From Kitasatospora sp. NBC_01266 (GTDB lineage: Bacteria > Actinomycetota > Actinomycetes > Streptomycetales > Streptomycetaceae): a stretch of 64,000 nucleotides of DNA. Location of the stretch: NCBI RefSeq assembly GCF_036242395.1, contig NZ_CP108458.1, positions 7,998,001 through 8,062,000 of the forward strand. The letters are read 5' to 3'. The translations under genes were made by a program, and so were the position numbers. Below the pieces are notes generated by a model. It made no database searches. It was not told the origin of the DNA and saw only the letters and a list, made by a program, of their open reading frames with translations. The stretch's first letter is position 1, and each line of letters begins with the position of its first letter. Of the stretch, positions 27,930 through 40,690 are shown one piece after another.

Positions 27930-28382
27930 CTACCACCAGTCGGTGCAGCTGATGGCCTGATCGAGCGTCTGTCCGCAGGCCCGGAAGCGGTAGTTGGGGT
28001 CGGAGCTGGTGGCCTTGCCGGCCGAGGTCTTGGAGCTGTTGTCACCGTGGTCGATGCCGAACGGGCCGCACTGGAGCCAGGTGTGGCCGCCGTCGCGGGT
28101 CCAGTCCATCCAGATGCTCTCACCGGAGCGGGTCGCGCCCTGCATCTTGGCGAAGCCCACGCCGCCGGTGGACTGCAGCGTGATGGTGTCGCCCTCGTGG
28201 GAGATCGAGCGCTGCACGGTGCCGGAGGCGTTGTCGGAGATGTCGACGAAGCCGTTGGCACCGCCGGCGCAGTCGGAGGCCGAGGCGGCGGCCGGGCCGG
28301 CCGGGGCGGCGATCAGCAGACCGGCGCCGAGAGCGAGGGCGGCGGCGACCGCCGCGCCGCGGAACGTGGGCAGCTTGGACAT
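27930..28382 (-). CDS. small secreted protein of unknown function
   Basis: A 150-residue protein with a Sec signal peptide: basic start MSKLPTFRG, hydrophobic VAAALALGAGLLIAAPAG, and cleavage near AAASAS. The mature part has four Cys (one near the start, WLQCGPFG, RACGQT, AISCTDWW) suggesting disulfides, and a beta-rich composition (GDTITLQSTGGVGF). I do not recognise a family. It follows the NlpC/P60 gene by 35 bp on the same strand, so both may be secreted together from one transcript. Confidence 0.68.
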   Translation of the reverse strand: MSKLPTFRGAAVAAALALGAGLLIAAPAGPAAASASDCAGGANGFVDISDNASGTVQRSISHEGDTITLQSTGGVGFAKMQGATRSGESIWMDWTRDGGHTWLQCGPFGIDHGDNSSKTSAGKATSSDPNYRFRACGQTLDQAISCTDWW

Positions 28383-28417
28383 GAGGATTCTCCTTGGGGT
28401 GTTCGGGTTCGTGTGCT

Positions 28418-29305
28418 TCAGCAGGTGGGGACGGAGTCGAGCCAGGCCGGGCCCTGGAGGTAGATGTTGGAGATCCAGGCCTGGTAGTCGGGCAGGAAGG
28501 ACCAGGCGTCGTTGGTGATCCCCTCGGCCGTGATGCGCTGGGCGTGCTCCTGGCAGGAGACCCGCACGGCGGTGGCGTCCGGGAAGGCGTAGACGCGTGG
28601 GCTGTCGGTGGACGGCTGGGCGTGGGTCCAGACCCCGCTGCCCCAGGTCTGCTCGGTGATCCCGGTCACCGGGCCGCGGTTGATCCGCACCGCGCCGAAG
28701 TAGTCACCGTCGAGCCGGGCATCGCTGACCATGATGTGGGTGCCGGACTGGCGGGCCTCGACCATCTTGCCCGCGCCCAGGTAGATGGCGATGTGCTGGA
28801 GGTTGTCGGAGCTGCCGTAGGCGAGCAGGTCGCCGGGCAGCAGCGGGCCGCTGCCCTGGTCGGGCGTGAAGCGTTGGGCGGCGTGCGTCGTGTAGTACTG
28901 CTGGCCGGCGTCGCCGTTCAGCAGGTCCTGACCGGTGGCCTGGGCGTAGGCGTAGCGGACCAGGCCGGAGCAGTCGAAGCCGAGGCGCTCGTTGTCGTGG
29001 TCGCTGGCCGGGTCCACGCCGTCGGGGTGGCCGTAGGTCGGTCCGGGGTCCGGGCCGTGGCCGCCGCCCCAGGTGTACCAGACACCGAGTTGCGTGCAGG
29101 CTGCCCGGACGGCGCTCTCGGCGGTGGCCGAGGCACCTGGCGTGAGCGGTGCGCAGTCGGTGCCGGCGTCGCGGGCCAGGCTGGGCCCGGCCCGGCCGTC
29201 GGCCGTCCCGGCCCAGGCGGCGAGGGGCGGCCCCGCCAGGAGCACGAGCAGGCAGGTGAGGGCGGTGAACGCGGTGCGGAGCTTGGCGTGGATCGCGGTG
29301 TACAT
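28418..29305 (-). CDS. secreted NlpC/P60 cell-wall endopeptidase-like protein
   Basis: A 295-residue secreted protein. Residues 1-32 are a signal peptide (LTCLLVLLAGPPLAAWAG). The NlpC/P60 domain spans about 65-190: WYTWGGGHG, catalytic Cys in GFDCSGLVRYAY, and catalytic His in LQHIAIYLGAG. The C-terminal about 95 residues look like an SH3-like wall-binding region (WTHAQPSTDSPRVYAF). The family cleaves peptidoglycan stem peptides. Upstream lie eleven heptamer repeats at 29423. It is cotranscribed with the small secreted protein downstream. Confidence 0.87.
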   Translation of the reverse strand: MYTAIHAKLRTAFTALTCLLVLLAGPPLAAWAGTADGRAGPSLARDAGTDCAPLTPGASATAESAVRAACTQLGVWYTWGGGHGPDPGPTYGHPDGVDPASDHDNERLGFDCSGLVRYAYAQATGQDLLNGDAGQQYYTTHAAQRFTPDQGSGPLLPGDLLAYGSSDNLQHIAIYLGAGKMVEARQSGTHIMVSDARLDGDYFGAVRINRGPVTGITEQTWGSGVWTHAQPSTDSPRVYAFPDATAVRVSCQEHAQRITAEGITNDAWSFLPDYQAWISNIYLQGPAWLDSVPTC

Positions 29306-29422
29306 GGTGCGGCTCCCAGGTATCGGGGGACGGTCGGGGGGCGAACGAGGGCAGGGGCGACTGAGGGGGCAGGGGTGATTAAGGGCAGGGGTGACTGAGG
29401 CACAGGAGACCGGGTTTCAGCA

Positions 29423-29499
29423 GGTCACCGGTCACTGGTCACCGGTCACCGGTCACCGGTCACCAGTCACTGGTCACCGGTCACCGGTGACTGGTCACC
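29423..29499 (-). repeat. eleven tandem GGTCACC-type heptamers
   Basis: Eleven direct heptamers with period 7. Eight are exactly ggtcacc and the others differ by one or two bases (ggtcact, agtcact, ggtgact). They occupy 77 bp in the 337-bp gap between the NlpC/P60 start (29305) and the STAND protein stop (29643). The remaining gap shows no gene. GTCAC is also the core of the direct repeats bound by the cell-wall regulator MtrA in mycobacteria, so an operator role is conceivable. Confidence 0.85.
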
Positions 29500-29642
29500 G
29501 ATGGTCCGTCAGCACAGCGTCGGCCGGTGCTTCGAGAGTGATCGTCAGTGCCCGACGGTGTCCAGCGGCCAGCCGTCGCCCAATCCGCGGGAAACGGGAA
29601 ACGCTTGGGGAAACCCCTACTGACCTGCGGTTTCTCGCTGAC

Positions 29643-33686
<4,044 letters not shown>

Positions 33687-33854
33687 GTGTCACCCCATGA
33701 CGGCCTGTCGGATCCAGGATCCAGCGGATCTGTCATCGACAGATTACCGGCTGTGACGGGATGTCCTGGACTGCGGACGCCGCTATGTTGTACTGCGCAA
33801 CCAGCATCGGAGATGCCTGCACGGGGGGTTCGGTGTGGGAGAAAAGGGACGAAC

Positions 33855-34277
33855 GTGTCGGGTCGGGACGAGTCGATCGAGATCATCCAGCGTGAGCTGA
33901 CCGCCTTCGCGCGGCGGGCCCGGCACAAGGCCTCGCAGCTGCACCCGGGACTGTCCTTGGTGACCTACAGCATTCTCGACCTGATGAACGAGCGCGGCGG
34001 CTGCCGGGCGGCGGACCTGGCCGCCTACTTCATGCTCGACAAGTCGACGGTGAGCCGGCAGGTGGGCGCGCTGGAGAAGCTGGGCCTGCTGAGTCGGGAG
34101 GTGGACCCGGAGGATCACCGCGGTCAGATCCTGCGCCCGAGCGAGCAGGGCCTGGCGCTGCTGCGGGAGGCGTACGAGATGCGGCGGGAGTCGTTCACCG
34201 AGCGGTTCACCGACTGGGCGGACGACGACGTCGCGCGGTTGGCGGGTTACCTGGTCCGGTACGGCGCCGCCGACTGA
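33855..34277 (+). CDS. MarR-family transcriptional regulator
   Basis: A 140-residue winged-helix regulator. The pattern SLVTYSILDLMNERGGCRAADLAAYFMLDKSTVSRQVGALEKLGLLSRE, shown here in pieces, has the recognition helix at KSTVSRQVGALEK and the wing at REVDPEDHRGQILRPSEQG with its Asp-Arg pair. A GTG start is preceded by AAAAGGGA. It is divergent from the STAND protein with 168 bp between. MarR proteins usually control a neighbour and respond to a small ligand; here the STAND gene is the only divergent candidate. Confidence 0.87.
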   Translation: MSGRDESIEIIQRELTAFARRARHKASQLHPGLSLVTYSILDLMNERGGCRAADLAAYFMLDKSTVSRQVGALEKLGLLSREVDPEDHRGQILRPSEQGLALLREAYEMRRESFTERFTDWADDDVARLAGYLVRYGAAD

Positions 34278-34409
34278 ACCGGGGGCCGGTGACGCCAGTC
34301 ACGACCCCGTGACCTGGCCCGGGCCATCCCGGGCCGTCCCGGGCCGTCCCGGGCTGTCCCGGGGCGGGTCACGGGGGCGGGTCCTCCCCGGGGCGGCCGC
34401 ACGCGAAAA

Positions 34410-34458
34410 GCCGCCGGCCGGTCGCCAGGTGCGAGGACCTGTCGACCGGCCGGGCGGC
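34410..34458. terminator. long hairpin between convergent MarR and LysM genes
   Basis: Arms 34410-34424 (GCCGCCGGCCGGTCG) and 34443-34458 pair along 15 bp with one bulge, around an 18-nt loop, after an AAAA run. They lie between the convergent MarR and LysM genes. Confidence 0.7.
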
Positions 34459-34472
34459 TCAGCTACGGCTGC

Positions 34473-34496
34473 TACTGATCACCAGGGTGATCAGTA
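34473..34496. terminator. perfect palindrome over the LysM gene stop codon
   Basis: TACTGATCACC (34473-34483) and its exact complement (34486-34496) flank AG. The second arm contains the LysM protein stop codon. The AT-richer composition is unlike the nearby terminator, so it may instead be a protein-binding site; I rate both possible. Confidence 0.5.
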
Positions 34497-35381
34497 CGCC
34501 TGGTGGACCTGCCAGAAGGCCCAGGCCTGGTTCGGGCTGCCGTAGGTGGTGTTCATGTACTGCAGCGCCCACTTGATCTGGGTGGCCGGGTTGGTCGCCC
34601 AGTCGGAACCGGCGGAGGCCATCTTGTTGCCGGGCAGCGCCTGCGGCAGGCCGTAGGCACCGGAGCTGGGGTTGGTGGCGGTGACGTCCCAGCCGCTCTC
34701 GTGGGTGATGATCTGGTCGAACGAGGCCAGCTGGTCAGCCGGAACGATGGAGGCGGCCAGCGCCTGCAGCGAGCTGGGGCTGTTGACGTCCACGGTGGCG
34801 ACGGGCGCGGCAACCGGCGCGGCGGCGACCGGGGCAGCGGCGACCGGAGCGGCGGCCGGCGCGGCCGGAGCCGGCGCCTGGGTGGCGGCCGGGGCCTGGG
34901 CCGGGGCGGCCTGGGCGTCGCCCAGCACCAGGTGCTGGCCGGGGAAGAGCACGTTCGGGCCCTGGTTGAGGGTGCCCTTGTTCAGGTCGTACAGCTTCTG
35001 CCAGCCGCCCTGCACGTTGTGGCTGGTGGCGATCTTGGACAGCCAGTCGCCACTCTGCACGGTGTAGGAGGCGGGCGCGGCGGCGGGGGCCGGGGCGGCG
35101 GTCTGCGCGGCGGCGGGAGCGGCGGCCGGCGCGGCCGGAGCCTGCTGGACCGGGGCCTGCTGCGCCGGGGCCTGCTGCGTCGCGGCCCAGTGGCCGGTGT
35201 AGCCCTGGCCGGCGGCGTGGTGGTGGTGGCCGTGGCCGGCCGGGTGCAGCGGCGCCGCGCTGGCACCGGTGGCGGCGATCAGCGGCAGACCGGCACCGAC
35301 ACCCGCGAGGACGGTGACGGCGACGGCGCGCTTGAGGGCGGCGCGGTTGGGCAGGCTGGGGCGACTGTTGACGGACAGCAT
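34491..35381 (-). CDS. secreted LysM protein with C-terminal lysozyme-like domain
   Basis: A 296-residue secreted wall protein. The signal peptide covers residues 1-37 (VAVTVLAGVGAGLPLIAATGASA). A His-rich patch (HPAGHGHHHH) and Ala/Pro/Gln linkers follow. A LysM domain is at about 100-150 (YTVQSGDWLSKIATSHNVQG, VLFPGQHLVLG), a second Ala/Pro linker, then a lytic-transglycosylase-like end (FDQIITHESGWDVTATNPSS, AYGLPQALPG, WALQYMNTTYGS), with Glu in HESGW as the likely acid. It should cleave peptidoglycan. An AGAGGAAA ribosome site precedes the ATG, and a c-di-AMP riboswitch lies upstream, as for Streptomyces rpf genes. Confidence 0.88.
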   Translation of the reverse strand: MLSVNSRPSLPNRAALKRAVAVTVLAGVGAGLPLIAATGASAAPLHPAGHGHHHHAAGQGYTGHWAATQQAPAQQAPVQQAPAAPAAAPAAAQTAAPAPAAAPASYTVQSGDWLSKIATSHNVQGGWQKLYDLNKGTLNQGPNVLFPGQHLVLGDAQAAPAQAPAATQAPAPAAPAAAPVAAAPVAAAPVAAPVATVDVNSPSSLQALAASIVPADQLASFDQIITHESGWDVTATNPSSGAYGLPQALPGNKMASAGSDWATNPATQIKWALQYMNTTYGSPNQAWAFWQVHQAY

Positions 35382-35400
35382 GAAAAACGTTTCCTCTCCC

Positions 35401-35579
35401 ACGCCTGCGAGGTGAGCTGTCGGATTCGGGCTGGAGTTGCCCGGCCGCGCATAAGCGCGGCTTCACCCCAAGCCCCGCCCGGAGATATCCGGGTGAGGCG
35501 ACTTACCTTTGGGTCCCCCGCCCCTGCCGTGGTGCTGTGGATGCACGTGCCCACTCCGTCCGGCGGCAGGATTCGGCGT
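35401..35579 (-). promoter_or_regulatory. c-di-AMP (ydaO/yuaA-type) riboswitch
   Basis: On the minus strand, upstream of the LysM gene, the leader shows the conserved blocks of the ydaO aptamer: GCCGAATCCTGCCG near 35560-35577, the mirrored GGCAGGGGCGGGGGACCC, GGTGAAGCCG, and the 3' pseudo-repeat CCCGAATCCGACAGCTCACCT at 35405-35430. The outer stem pairs ACGCC with GGCGT (35575-35579 with 35401-35405). Streptomyces cell-wall hydrolase genes (rpfA, nlpC-type) are controlled by this switch, usually turned down by c-di-AMP. The rest of the gap to the serine hydrolase contains a hairpin and no gene. Confidence 0.85.
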
Positions 35580-35715
35580 TCCGGGGAGCGGGGTTCGTGT
35601 GAAGACGAACGAGATGCACCGTAAACGGGTCGAAGGTCCTACCACAAGCCCATGTGAGCTGTCTCATGTTCGAGCTGGGAGAGGGTCAGGGGTGGCACAG
35701 GATTGGATCAGAAGT

Positions 35716-35752
35716 GGATCAGGAGTGGATTAACTCCACCCCTGATCCCTTT
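35716..35752 (+). terminator. hairpin with T-tract
   Basis: Arms 35716-35729 and 35735-35748 pair over 14 bp with one mismatch, followed by CTTTTC on the plus strand. It lies downstream of the serine hydrolase stop as read on the minus strand, where an A-run precedes the stem. Just before it, ggatcaga/gtggatcag direct repeats occur (35704-35735). It may separate the serine hydrolase transcript from the riboswitch promoter. Confidence 0.55.
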
Positions 35753-35807
35753 TCGCGTGATTCCCCTCACAAAGGCTGTTGTTATCTCCCCGTGATTTGA
35801 AATTCCG

Positions 35808-37253
35808 TCAGCCGGCGTGCCAGCCCTGCGGGTCGACACCGCCCGGCACGGGTGCGGCCGGGTCGTAGGGCGTGCGGGTCAGCACGAAGCTGCCCAGGTC
35901 GAGGTGGCTCGCCGAGCCGTCGTCGGCGAACACCACGCGCAGCGGCTCGCCCGCGTAGTAGCCGTCCAGGCCGGTCCAACTGCCGTCGGACTCGGGCTGG
36001 AAGCGCGAGGCGCGGGCCCGGTCGCCGAGCAGGGTGAGCTCGAGGGCGCGGTCGGCCCGCAGGTGCAGGGCCAACGCGGTGGTTCCCCAGTACCAGGGGC
36101 CGGTCAGCGCCAGCAGTTCGGGATCGGCGTCGGTGAACGGGCGCCAGGGCGCGGGGATCCGCGGCTCGCGCTCGGCCACGATCCTGAGCAGGTCGCCGGC
36201 CACCCCCCAGAGCGCCGGACTCGACGTCACATTGGCCAGCGTGATGACGGCCACGTCGTCCTCCAGGCTCACCCAGAGGCCGGCCAGGAAGCCCGGCATC
36301 GAGCCGCCGTGGCCGATCAGCAGTCGGCCGTCCTGGCGCAGCAGTTGCAGGCCGAGCCCCTGGCAGGCGGTCCAGTCGCCCTCCGGCGCGGCGGCGGGCC
36401 GGCGCATCTCGGCGAGGGTGTCGGCGCGGAGCACCTTCTCGGTGCCGCCCGCCGTGGGGCCGGTCAGGAAGGCGGCCCAGCGGGCGAGGTCGGCGGCGGT
36501 GGACCAGAGCTGGCCGGCCGGTGCCATCAGGCCGGTGTCGGTGAGCGGCTCGGGGATCATCACGTCCGCCCACGGGTGCACCGCGAACCCGCCCGCGTGC
36601 GGGGCCTGTGGCAGCAGGGTGGTGCGGGTCATGCCGAGCGGCTCCAGCACCTCCTGGCGCAGCGCGTCGAACCAGGACATCCGGCGGATCTTCGCCACCA
36701 GCGCGCCGAGCAGCGCGAAGCCGGGGTTGGAGTAGTGGAAGCGTTCCCCGGCGGCGTGCCGGAACGGCTGGTCCTCCAGCAGGTGGCCCAGCTCGGGGCG
36801 CAGCTCGCCGGAGGTCCGTTCCCACCAGGGGCTCGGCGTCTCGGCGGCCAGCCCGGCCGTGTGGCTGAGCAGTTGGCGGATGGTGGCGCCGCCGGCGGCG
36901 GTGTCGGGCAGGTGCTGCTCCAGCGGGTCGGCCAGGTCGATCAGGCCCTCGTCCCGCAGCCGCATGACCAGGACGGCCACGAAGGTCTTGGAGATCGAGC
37001 CGATCCGGTACTGGACGTCCTCGTCCGGCGCGTGACCTTCGGTCATGCTGCGGGCGCCGGTCCACACCAGTCTCCCGCTGCGGACCACCGCGCCGACCAG
37101 CGAGGGGGTTCGCCCCTCGGCCTGCCCGACGGCGAGGCGGTGCAGCAGGGCCCGCGAGGTCTCCGGCAGCAGATCGGCCACCGGTAGGGCGGGAGGTGAC
37201 AGTTCGTCGGCTCGCTGCTCGTTGTACGGCGGATCGGCAGCCGGGTGGGTCAT
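35808..37253 (-). CDS. serine hydrolase of the beta-lactamase/PBP4* family
   Basis: A 481-residue protein with the class C beta-lactamase fold. The SxxK motif is S86-I-S-K89 (IGSISKTFVAVLVMRL), the Tyr motif is FHYSNPGFALLG and the third motif is IGHGGSMPGF. The last about 120 residues are a small beta-rich domain (LTGPWYWGTTALALHLRAD) as in many actinobacterial relatives. No signal peptide is present. The ATG at 37253 is chosen; another lies four codons upstream. It probably cleaves an ester or D-amino acid peptide. It is divergent from the DUF574 methyltransferase. Confidence 0.85.
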   Translation of the reverse strand: MTHPAADPPYNEQRADELSPPALPVADLLPETSRALLHRLAVGQAEGRTPSLVGAVVRSGRLVWTGARSMTEGHAPDEDVQYRIGSISKTFVAVLVMRLRDEGLIDLADPLEQHLPDTAAGGATIRQLLSHTAGLAAETPSPWWERTSGELRPELGHLLEDQPFRHAAGERFHYSNPGFALLGALVAKIRRMSWFDALRQEVLEPLGMTRTTLLPQAPHAGGFAVHPWADVMIPEPLTDTGLMAPAGQLWSTAADLARWAAFLTGPTAGGTEKVLRADTLAEMRRPAAAPEGDWTACQGLGLQLLRQDGRLLIGHGGSMPGFLAGLWVSLEDDVAVITLANVTSSPALWGVAGDLLRIVAEREPRIPAPWRPFTDADPELLALTGPWYWGTTALALHLRADRALELTLLGDRARASRFQPESDGSWTGLDGYYAGEPLRVVFADDGSASHLDLGSFVLTRTPYDPAAPVPGGVDPQGWHAG

Positions 37254-37490
37254 CTGATCTCGCATTCGCAAGCGGCCGGGGGTGTCGGCACGGGGATCGG
37301 ATCGTTTGACCCTACCCGGGGCCACCGGACGCGGCGCGGTATTAAACCGGGGCGCGACGGCGCGCGTCCGCGCCGCGCACGGGGTCGGTGCGCCGGTCCG
37401 CGCCGCGCACCCGCCGCCGAATCGATTCGAACACGCCCGGTATGCTGCAGCGGTCCGCCTGGGAGGCGGGTGTGGAGCAAGGGGGAGACG

Positions 37491-38294
37491 GTGCGACAGC
37501 CCGAGCGCGGAACCGATCTGACGGATCTTCAGACCGATCGGCCGCACCCTGCGCGGATCTACGACTACTGGCTCGGCGGCAAGGACAACTTCCTGCCGGA
37601 CCGTCAGGCCGCCGAGCACGCGATCAGCGCGGCGGCGGACATCCCGGCCGCCGCCCGGGAGAACCGGGCCTTCCTGCGCCGGGCGGTGCAGTTGGCGGCC
37701 CGGTCCGGGGTCCGGCAGTTCATCGACGTCGGCGCGGGCCTGCCTTCGCCAGGCAATGTCCACCAGGTGGCACAGTCCGTCGATCCGCAGGTCCGGGTGG
37801 TGTACGTGGACAACGATCCGATCGTGCTCACCCACGGCCGCGCACTGCTGGTGGACAACCGCAGCACGACGGTGCTGACCGGGGACGTGCGCGAGCTGGA
37901 CGAGCTCTTCGAACGCCCGGAGCTGCGCGCGCTGGTCGATCTCTCCCAGCCGGTGGCCGTGCTGCTGCTCGCGGTGCTGCACTTCGTCACGGACGAGCAG
38001 GCGCGCGAGGCGGTGCGCCAGGTGTACGAGCGGGTCGCGCCCGGCAGTTACCTGCTGCTGTCGCACAGCACCCACGAGGGCAACCCCGAGCGGGCCGCGG
38101 AGGTGGCCAAGACCTGGGACAAGACCGCCTCGGGTATCCGGCTCCGGACCCGCGCGCAGGTGACCGAGCTGTTCGAGGGCTGGGAACTGCTGGAGCCCGG
38201 GGTGGAGTTCGTGCCGCTCTGGCGCCCGGAGGGGGAGGGGGCCACCGACGCCAGTACCCGCTGGATGTACGCGGGCGTCGGGCGCAAGAGCTGA
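37491..38294 (+). CDS. DUF574-type SAM-dependent methyltransferase
   Basis: A 267-residue protein of a group almost limited to filamentous actinobacteria. It begins with the signature RPHPARIYDYWLGGKDNFLPD, then SAM motif I FIDVGAGLPSPGNVHQVAQ, motif II YVDNDPIVLTH and SQPVAVLLLAVLHFV. The substrate is unknown; these are often numerous per genome. A GTG start with a GGGGGAGA ribosome site 3 nt away is chosen over the longer frame. It is divergent from the serine hydrolase with about 240 bp between starts. Confidence 0.87.
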   Translation: MRQPERGTDLTDLQTDRPHPARIYDYWLGGKDNFLPDRQAAEHAISAAADIPAAARENRAFLRRAVQLAARSGVRQFIDVGAGLPSPGNVHQVAQSVDPQVRVVYVDNDPIVLTHGRALLVDNRSTTVLTGDVRELDELFERPELRALVDLSQPVAVLLLAVLHFVTDEQAREAVRQVYERVAPGSYLLLSHSTHEGNPERAAEVAKTWDKTASGIRLRTRAQVTELFEGWELLEPGVEFVPLWRPEGEGATDASTRWMYAGVGRKS

Positions 38295-38314
38295 CCTGAG
38301 CTCAGCGCAGAACC

Positions 38315-38355
38315 ACCGAGCGGGGTGCGGCCGTCGAGGCCGTACCCCGCTCGGT
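38315..38355 (+). terminator. rho-independent terminator after the DUF574 gene
   Basis: Eighteen-bp arms (38315-38332 and 38338-38355) around a GTCGA loop, with one G-T wobble, followed by CTGTTTGG. It lies 20 bp after the methyltransferase stop. Confidence 0.85.
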
Positions 38356-38509
38356 CTGTTTGGCCTGCTCAGCGGCGGTCCGGGGGCTGCGGTGCGTGAC
38401 ATTGCCTATGTATACGGTGATTTCTGTCCGAAGCATTGACAGATTCCAACAGAACTCAATACTTCTCAACAGCGGCGGGCAGCCGCGTCCCCCACAGAAG
38501 GTACCTGGA

Positions 38510-40615
38510 ATGGTTGAGTCCTGGTCGACCGCGTCACGCCGCCTCGGTGCGCTCGCGCTCTCCTCGGTCGTGCTGACCTCCCTCGCGCTGACGGGCGCTC
38601 AGAGCGGTCTCGCGGCCACCCCCGCGGCGGCCACCGTCACCCCGCCGCTCGGCAACGGCCTGGCTCTCACCCCGCCGATGGGCTGGAACTCCTGGAACAG
38701 CCTGGGTACCGGCGTCAACGAGCAGCAGATGGTCGACACCATCGACTTCATGTCGTCCAACGGCCTGGTGGCGGCGGGCTACAACACCGTCACCATCGAC
38801 GACGGCTGGTCGCTGTCGCACCGCACGGGGCAGACCACCGACCTGGTGAAGAACTCCTACGGCGCCATGCAGTTGTACGACAACGGCGGCAACCCGGTGC
38901 TCGGCACGGACGGCACCGGCAACGACCCGACCTCCGGCGACCTGACCCCCAACGCCGCGAACTTCCCGTCGCAGGTGGTCAACGGGCAGACCATGAACGG
39001 CATCCAGTACCTGGCCTGGTACGCGCACAGCAAGGGCATGAAGTTCGGTCTGTACGCCACCGACACCTACACCACCTGCCAGGGCCACCCCGGCAGCCTG
39101 GGCCACGAGACCACCGACGCCAACGACTTCGTCTCCTGGGGCGTCGACTACGTCAAGTACGACGACTGCCCCTACGGCCCGGCGATCACCGGCCCGGACG
39201 GCCACAACTACGGCACCCAGGGTGAGGGCAAGGAGCTCACCGAGTCGATGTACGCCCGGGTGCAGACCTTCCAGAAGGCGCTGGACGCGGCCTCCGCCGC
39301 CCAGGGCCGCCCGAAGGTCACCCTGAGCGTCTCCGCGCAGCCCGTGCACACCGGCATCCCGTACCTGGAGTCGAGCACCGACCCGGCCCGCTCGGACTCG
39401 CTGGTCGTCGCCGCCGGTACCCCGCAGTACCAGGCGCCCGGCTACGCGCCCACCGGCGTCTGGTGCGGTCAGGTGGCCAACCTCTGCCGGATCGGCGGTG
39501 ACCGCAACAGCGACCTGAACGGTGTGCTCTACGGCGGCGCGCTCGGCACCTCGCTCCAGTACGCCTCGAACATCAAGCCGGGCAGCTGGAACGACATGGA
39601 CATGATGTTCGCCGGCTGGAACGACGTCTACGGCGAGTGGGGCGTCAGCGACACCTGCAGCTGCCACCAGCCGTTCACCGACACGGAGTCGGCCAGCGAG
39701 ATCTCCATCCTCTCGATGATGGCCGCCCCGCTGATCTCCGGCGCCGACTTCCGCACCGCCGCGCAGTCCCAGCACACCGCCAACGGCGTCACCTGGTCCA
39801 CCGGCATCAGCCCGTCCGCGCTGGCCATCTACAAGAACGCCGACGTCGTCGCCGTCGACCAGGACGCGCTCGCCAAGCCGGCCACCCTGGTCGGCAGCGC
39901 GCCCGCCACGCAGACCGCCCCGGTGGTGCTGCGGCGCCAACTGGCCAACGGCGACCTCGCGGTGCTGCTGCTCAACCAGGACCCGAGCAACACCCAGACC
40001 ATCAGCACCAGCCTGAGCGCGCTGGGCCTGTCCGGCAGCAGCTACCGGGCGGAGGACCTCTGGTCCAAGGCCACCAGCACGGTCAGCGGCACGCTGAGCG
40101 CGAGCGTCGCCCCGCACGGCGTGGCGATGTACCGGATCGCGGCCGGCTCCACCGCCGTCCCCGCGATCGTCGGCGACGGCAAGTACCACGGCCTGTCCAA
40201 CAGCGGCACCGGTGGCAACGCCCTGGAGGTGGCCGGGCACTGCGACGCCCCCGCCAACGGCGCGGCCGACCTCAACGCCTTCGACCCGACCCACACCTCC
40301 GAGCAGTGGCAGTTCACCGCGAACGGTGACGGGACCGTCCACCTCACCGACAACTGCTCCACCAGCACCCAGGTGCACGGCACCCTGACCGGTGGCGGCG
40401 CGGCCGGTACGGCGGTCACCGTGCTCAACGGCTACGACCCGACCAGCGCGGCGCAGAAGTGGTGGGTCACCCAGAGCGCCACCGGCACGCTGACCCTCAC
40501 CAACGTGGCCACCGGCGATGTGCTCGACTCGGCCGGCACCGCGGCGGGCGCCGCGGTGGTGCAGAACCCGCCGAGCGTGAGCAGCGGCACCCAGGGGTGG
40601 GTGACGCTCAACTGA
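38510..40615 (+). CDS. secreted GH27 alpha-galactosidase with ricin-type (CBM13) domain
   Basis: A 701-residue secreted enzyme. The signal peptide is residues 1-36 (LGALALSSVVLTSLALTGAQS). The GH27 barrel spans about 52-400: LTPPMGWNSWNSLG, IDDGWS, nucleophile D218 in VKYDDCPYG, the probable acid/base Asp in RIGGDRNSD, and PGSWNDMDMMFAGW. A C-terminal beta-sandwich follows, then a ricin-B-like lectin domain (about 560-701) with QWQFTANGDG and QKWWVTQS. It removes terminal alpha-galactose from galactomannan or related plant material. It is a single gene; the promoter is probably in 38360-38500. Confidence 0.93.
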   Translation: MVESWSTASRRLGALALSSVVLTSLALTGAQSGLAATPAAATVTPPLGNGLALTPPMGWNSWNSLGTGVNEQQMVDTIDFMSSNGLVAAGYNTVTIDDGWSLSHRTGQTTDLVKNSYGAMQLYDNGGNPVLGTDGTGNDPTSGDLTPNAANFPSQVVNGQTMNGIQYLAWYAHSKGMKFGLYATDTYTTCQGHPGSLGHETTDANDFVSWGVDYVKYDDCPYGPAITGPDGHNYGTQGEGKELTESMYARVQTFQKALDAASAAQGRPKVTLSVSAQPVHTGIPYLESSTDPARSDSLVVAAGTPQYQAPGYAPTGVWCGQVANLCRIGGDRNSDLNGVLYGGALGTSLQYASNIKPGSWNDMDMMFAGWNDVYGEWGVSDTCSCHQPFTDTESASEISILSMMAAPLISGADFRTAAQSQHTANGVTWSTGISPSALAIYKNADVVAVDQDALAKPATLVGSAPATQTAPVVLRRQLANGDLAVLLLNQDPSNTQTISTSLSALGLSGSSYRAEDLWSKATSTVSGTLSASVAPHGVAMYRIAAGSTAVPAIVGDGKYHGLSNSGTGGNALEVAGHCDAPANGAADLNAFDPTHTSEQWQFTANGDGTVHLTDNCSTSTQVHGTLTGGGAAGTAVTVLNGYDPTSAAQKWWVTQSATGTLTLTNVATGDVLDSAGTAAGAAVVQNPPSVSSGTQGWVTLN

Positions 40616-40632
40616 TCGGCCGCTTCGACGGC

Positions 40633-40671
40633 GCAGCTCCCGCCCCCGGTCGCACCGGGGGCGGGAGCTGC
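40633..40671. terminator. bidirectional hairpin terminator
   Basis: Eighteen-bp perfect arms (GCAGCTCCCGCCCCCGGT and its complement) around CGC, 18 bp after the alpha-galactosidase stop and before the convergent sugar-kinase end. Confidence 0.88.
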
Positions 40672-40690
40672 GGCGTTCACGCAGCCCTGC

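Noticed and set aside
29423..29499. CRISPR-like array
   Set aside because: The unit is only 7 bp with no spacers and no cas genes nearby; it is a simple tandem repeat.
35808..37253. Beta-lactamase resistance gene
   Set aside because: There is no signal peptide and the layout fits PBP4*/esterase-like proteins, so resistance is not supported.
37254..38402. Longer serine hydrolase start
   Set aside because: The frame stays open upstream only as antisense of the DUF574 gene; family similarity begins near 37253.
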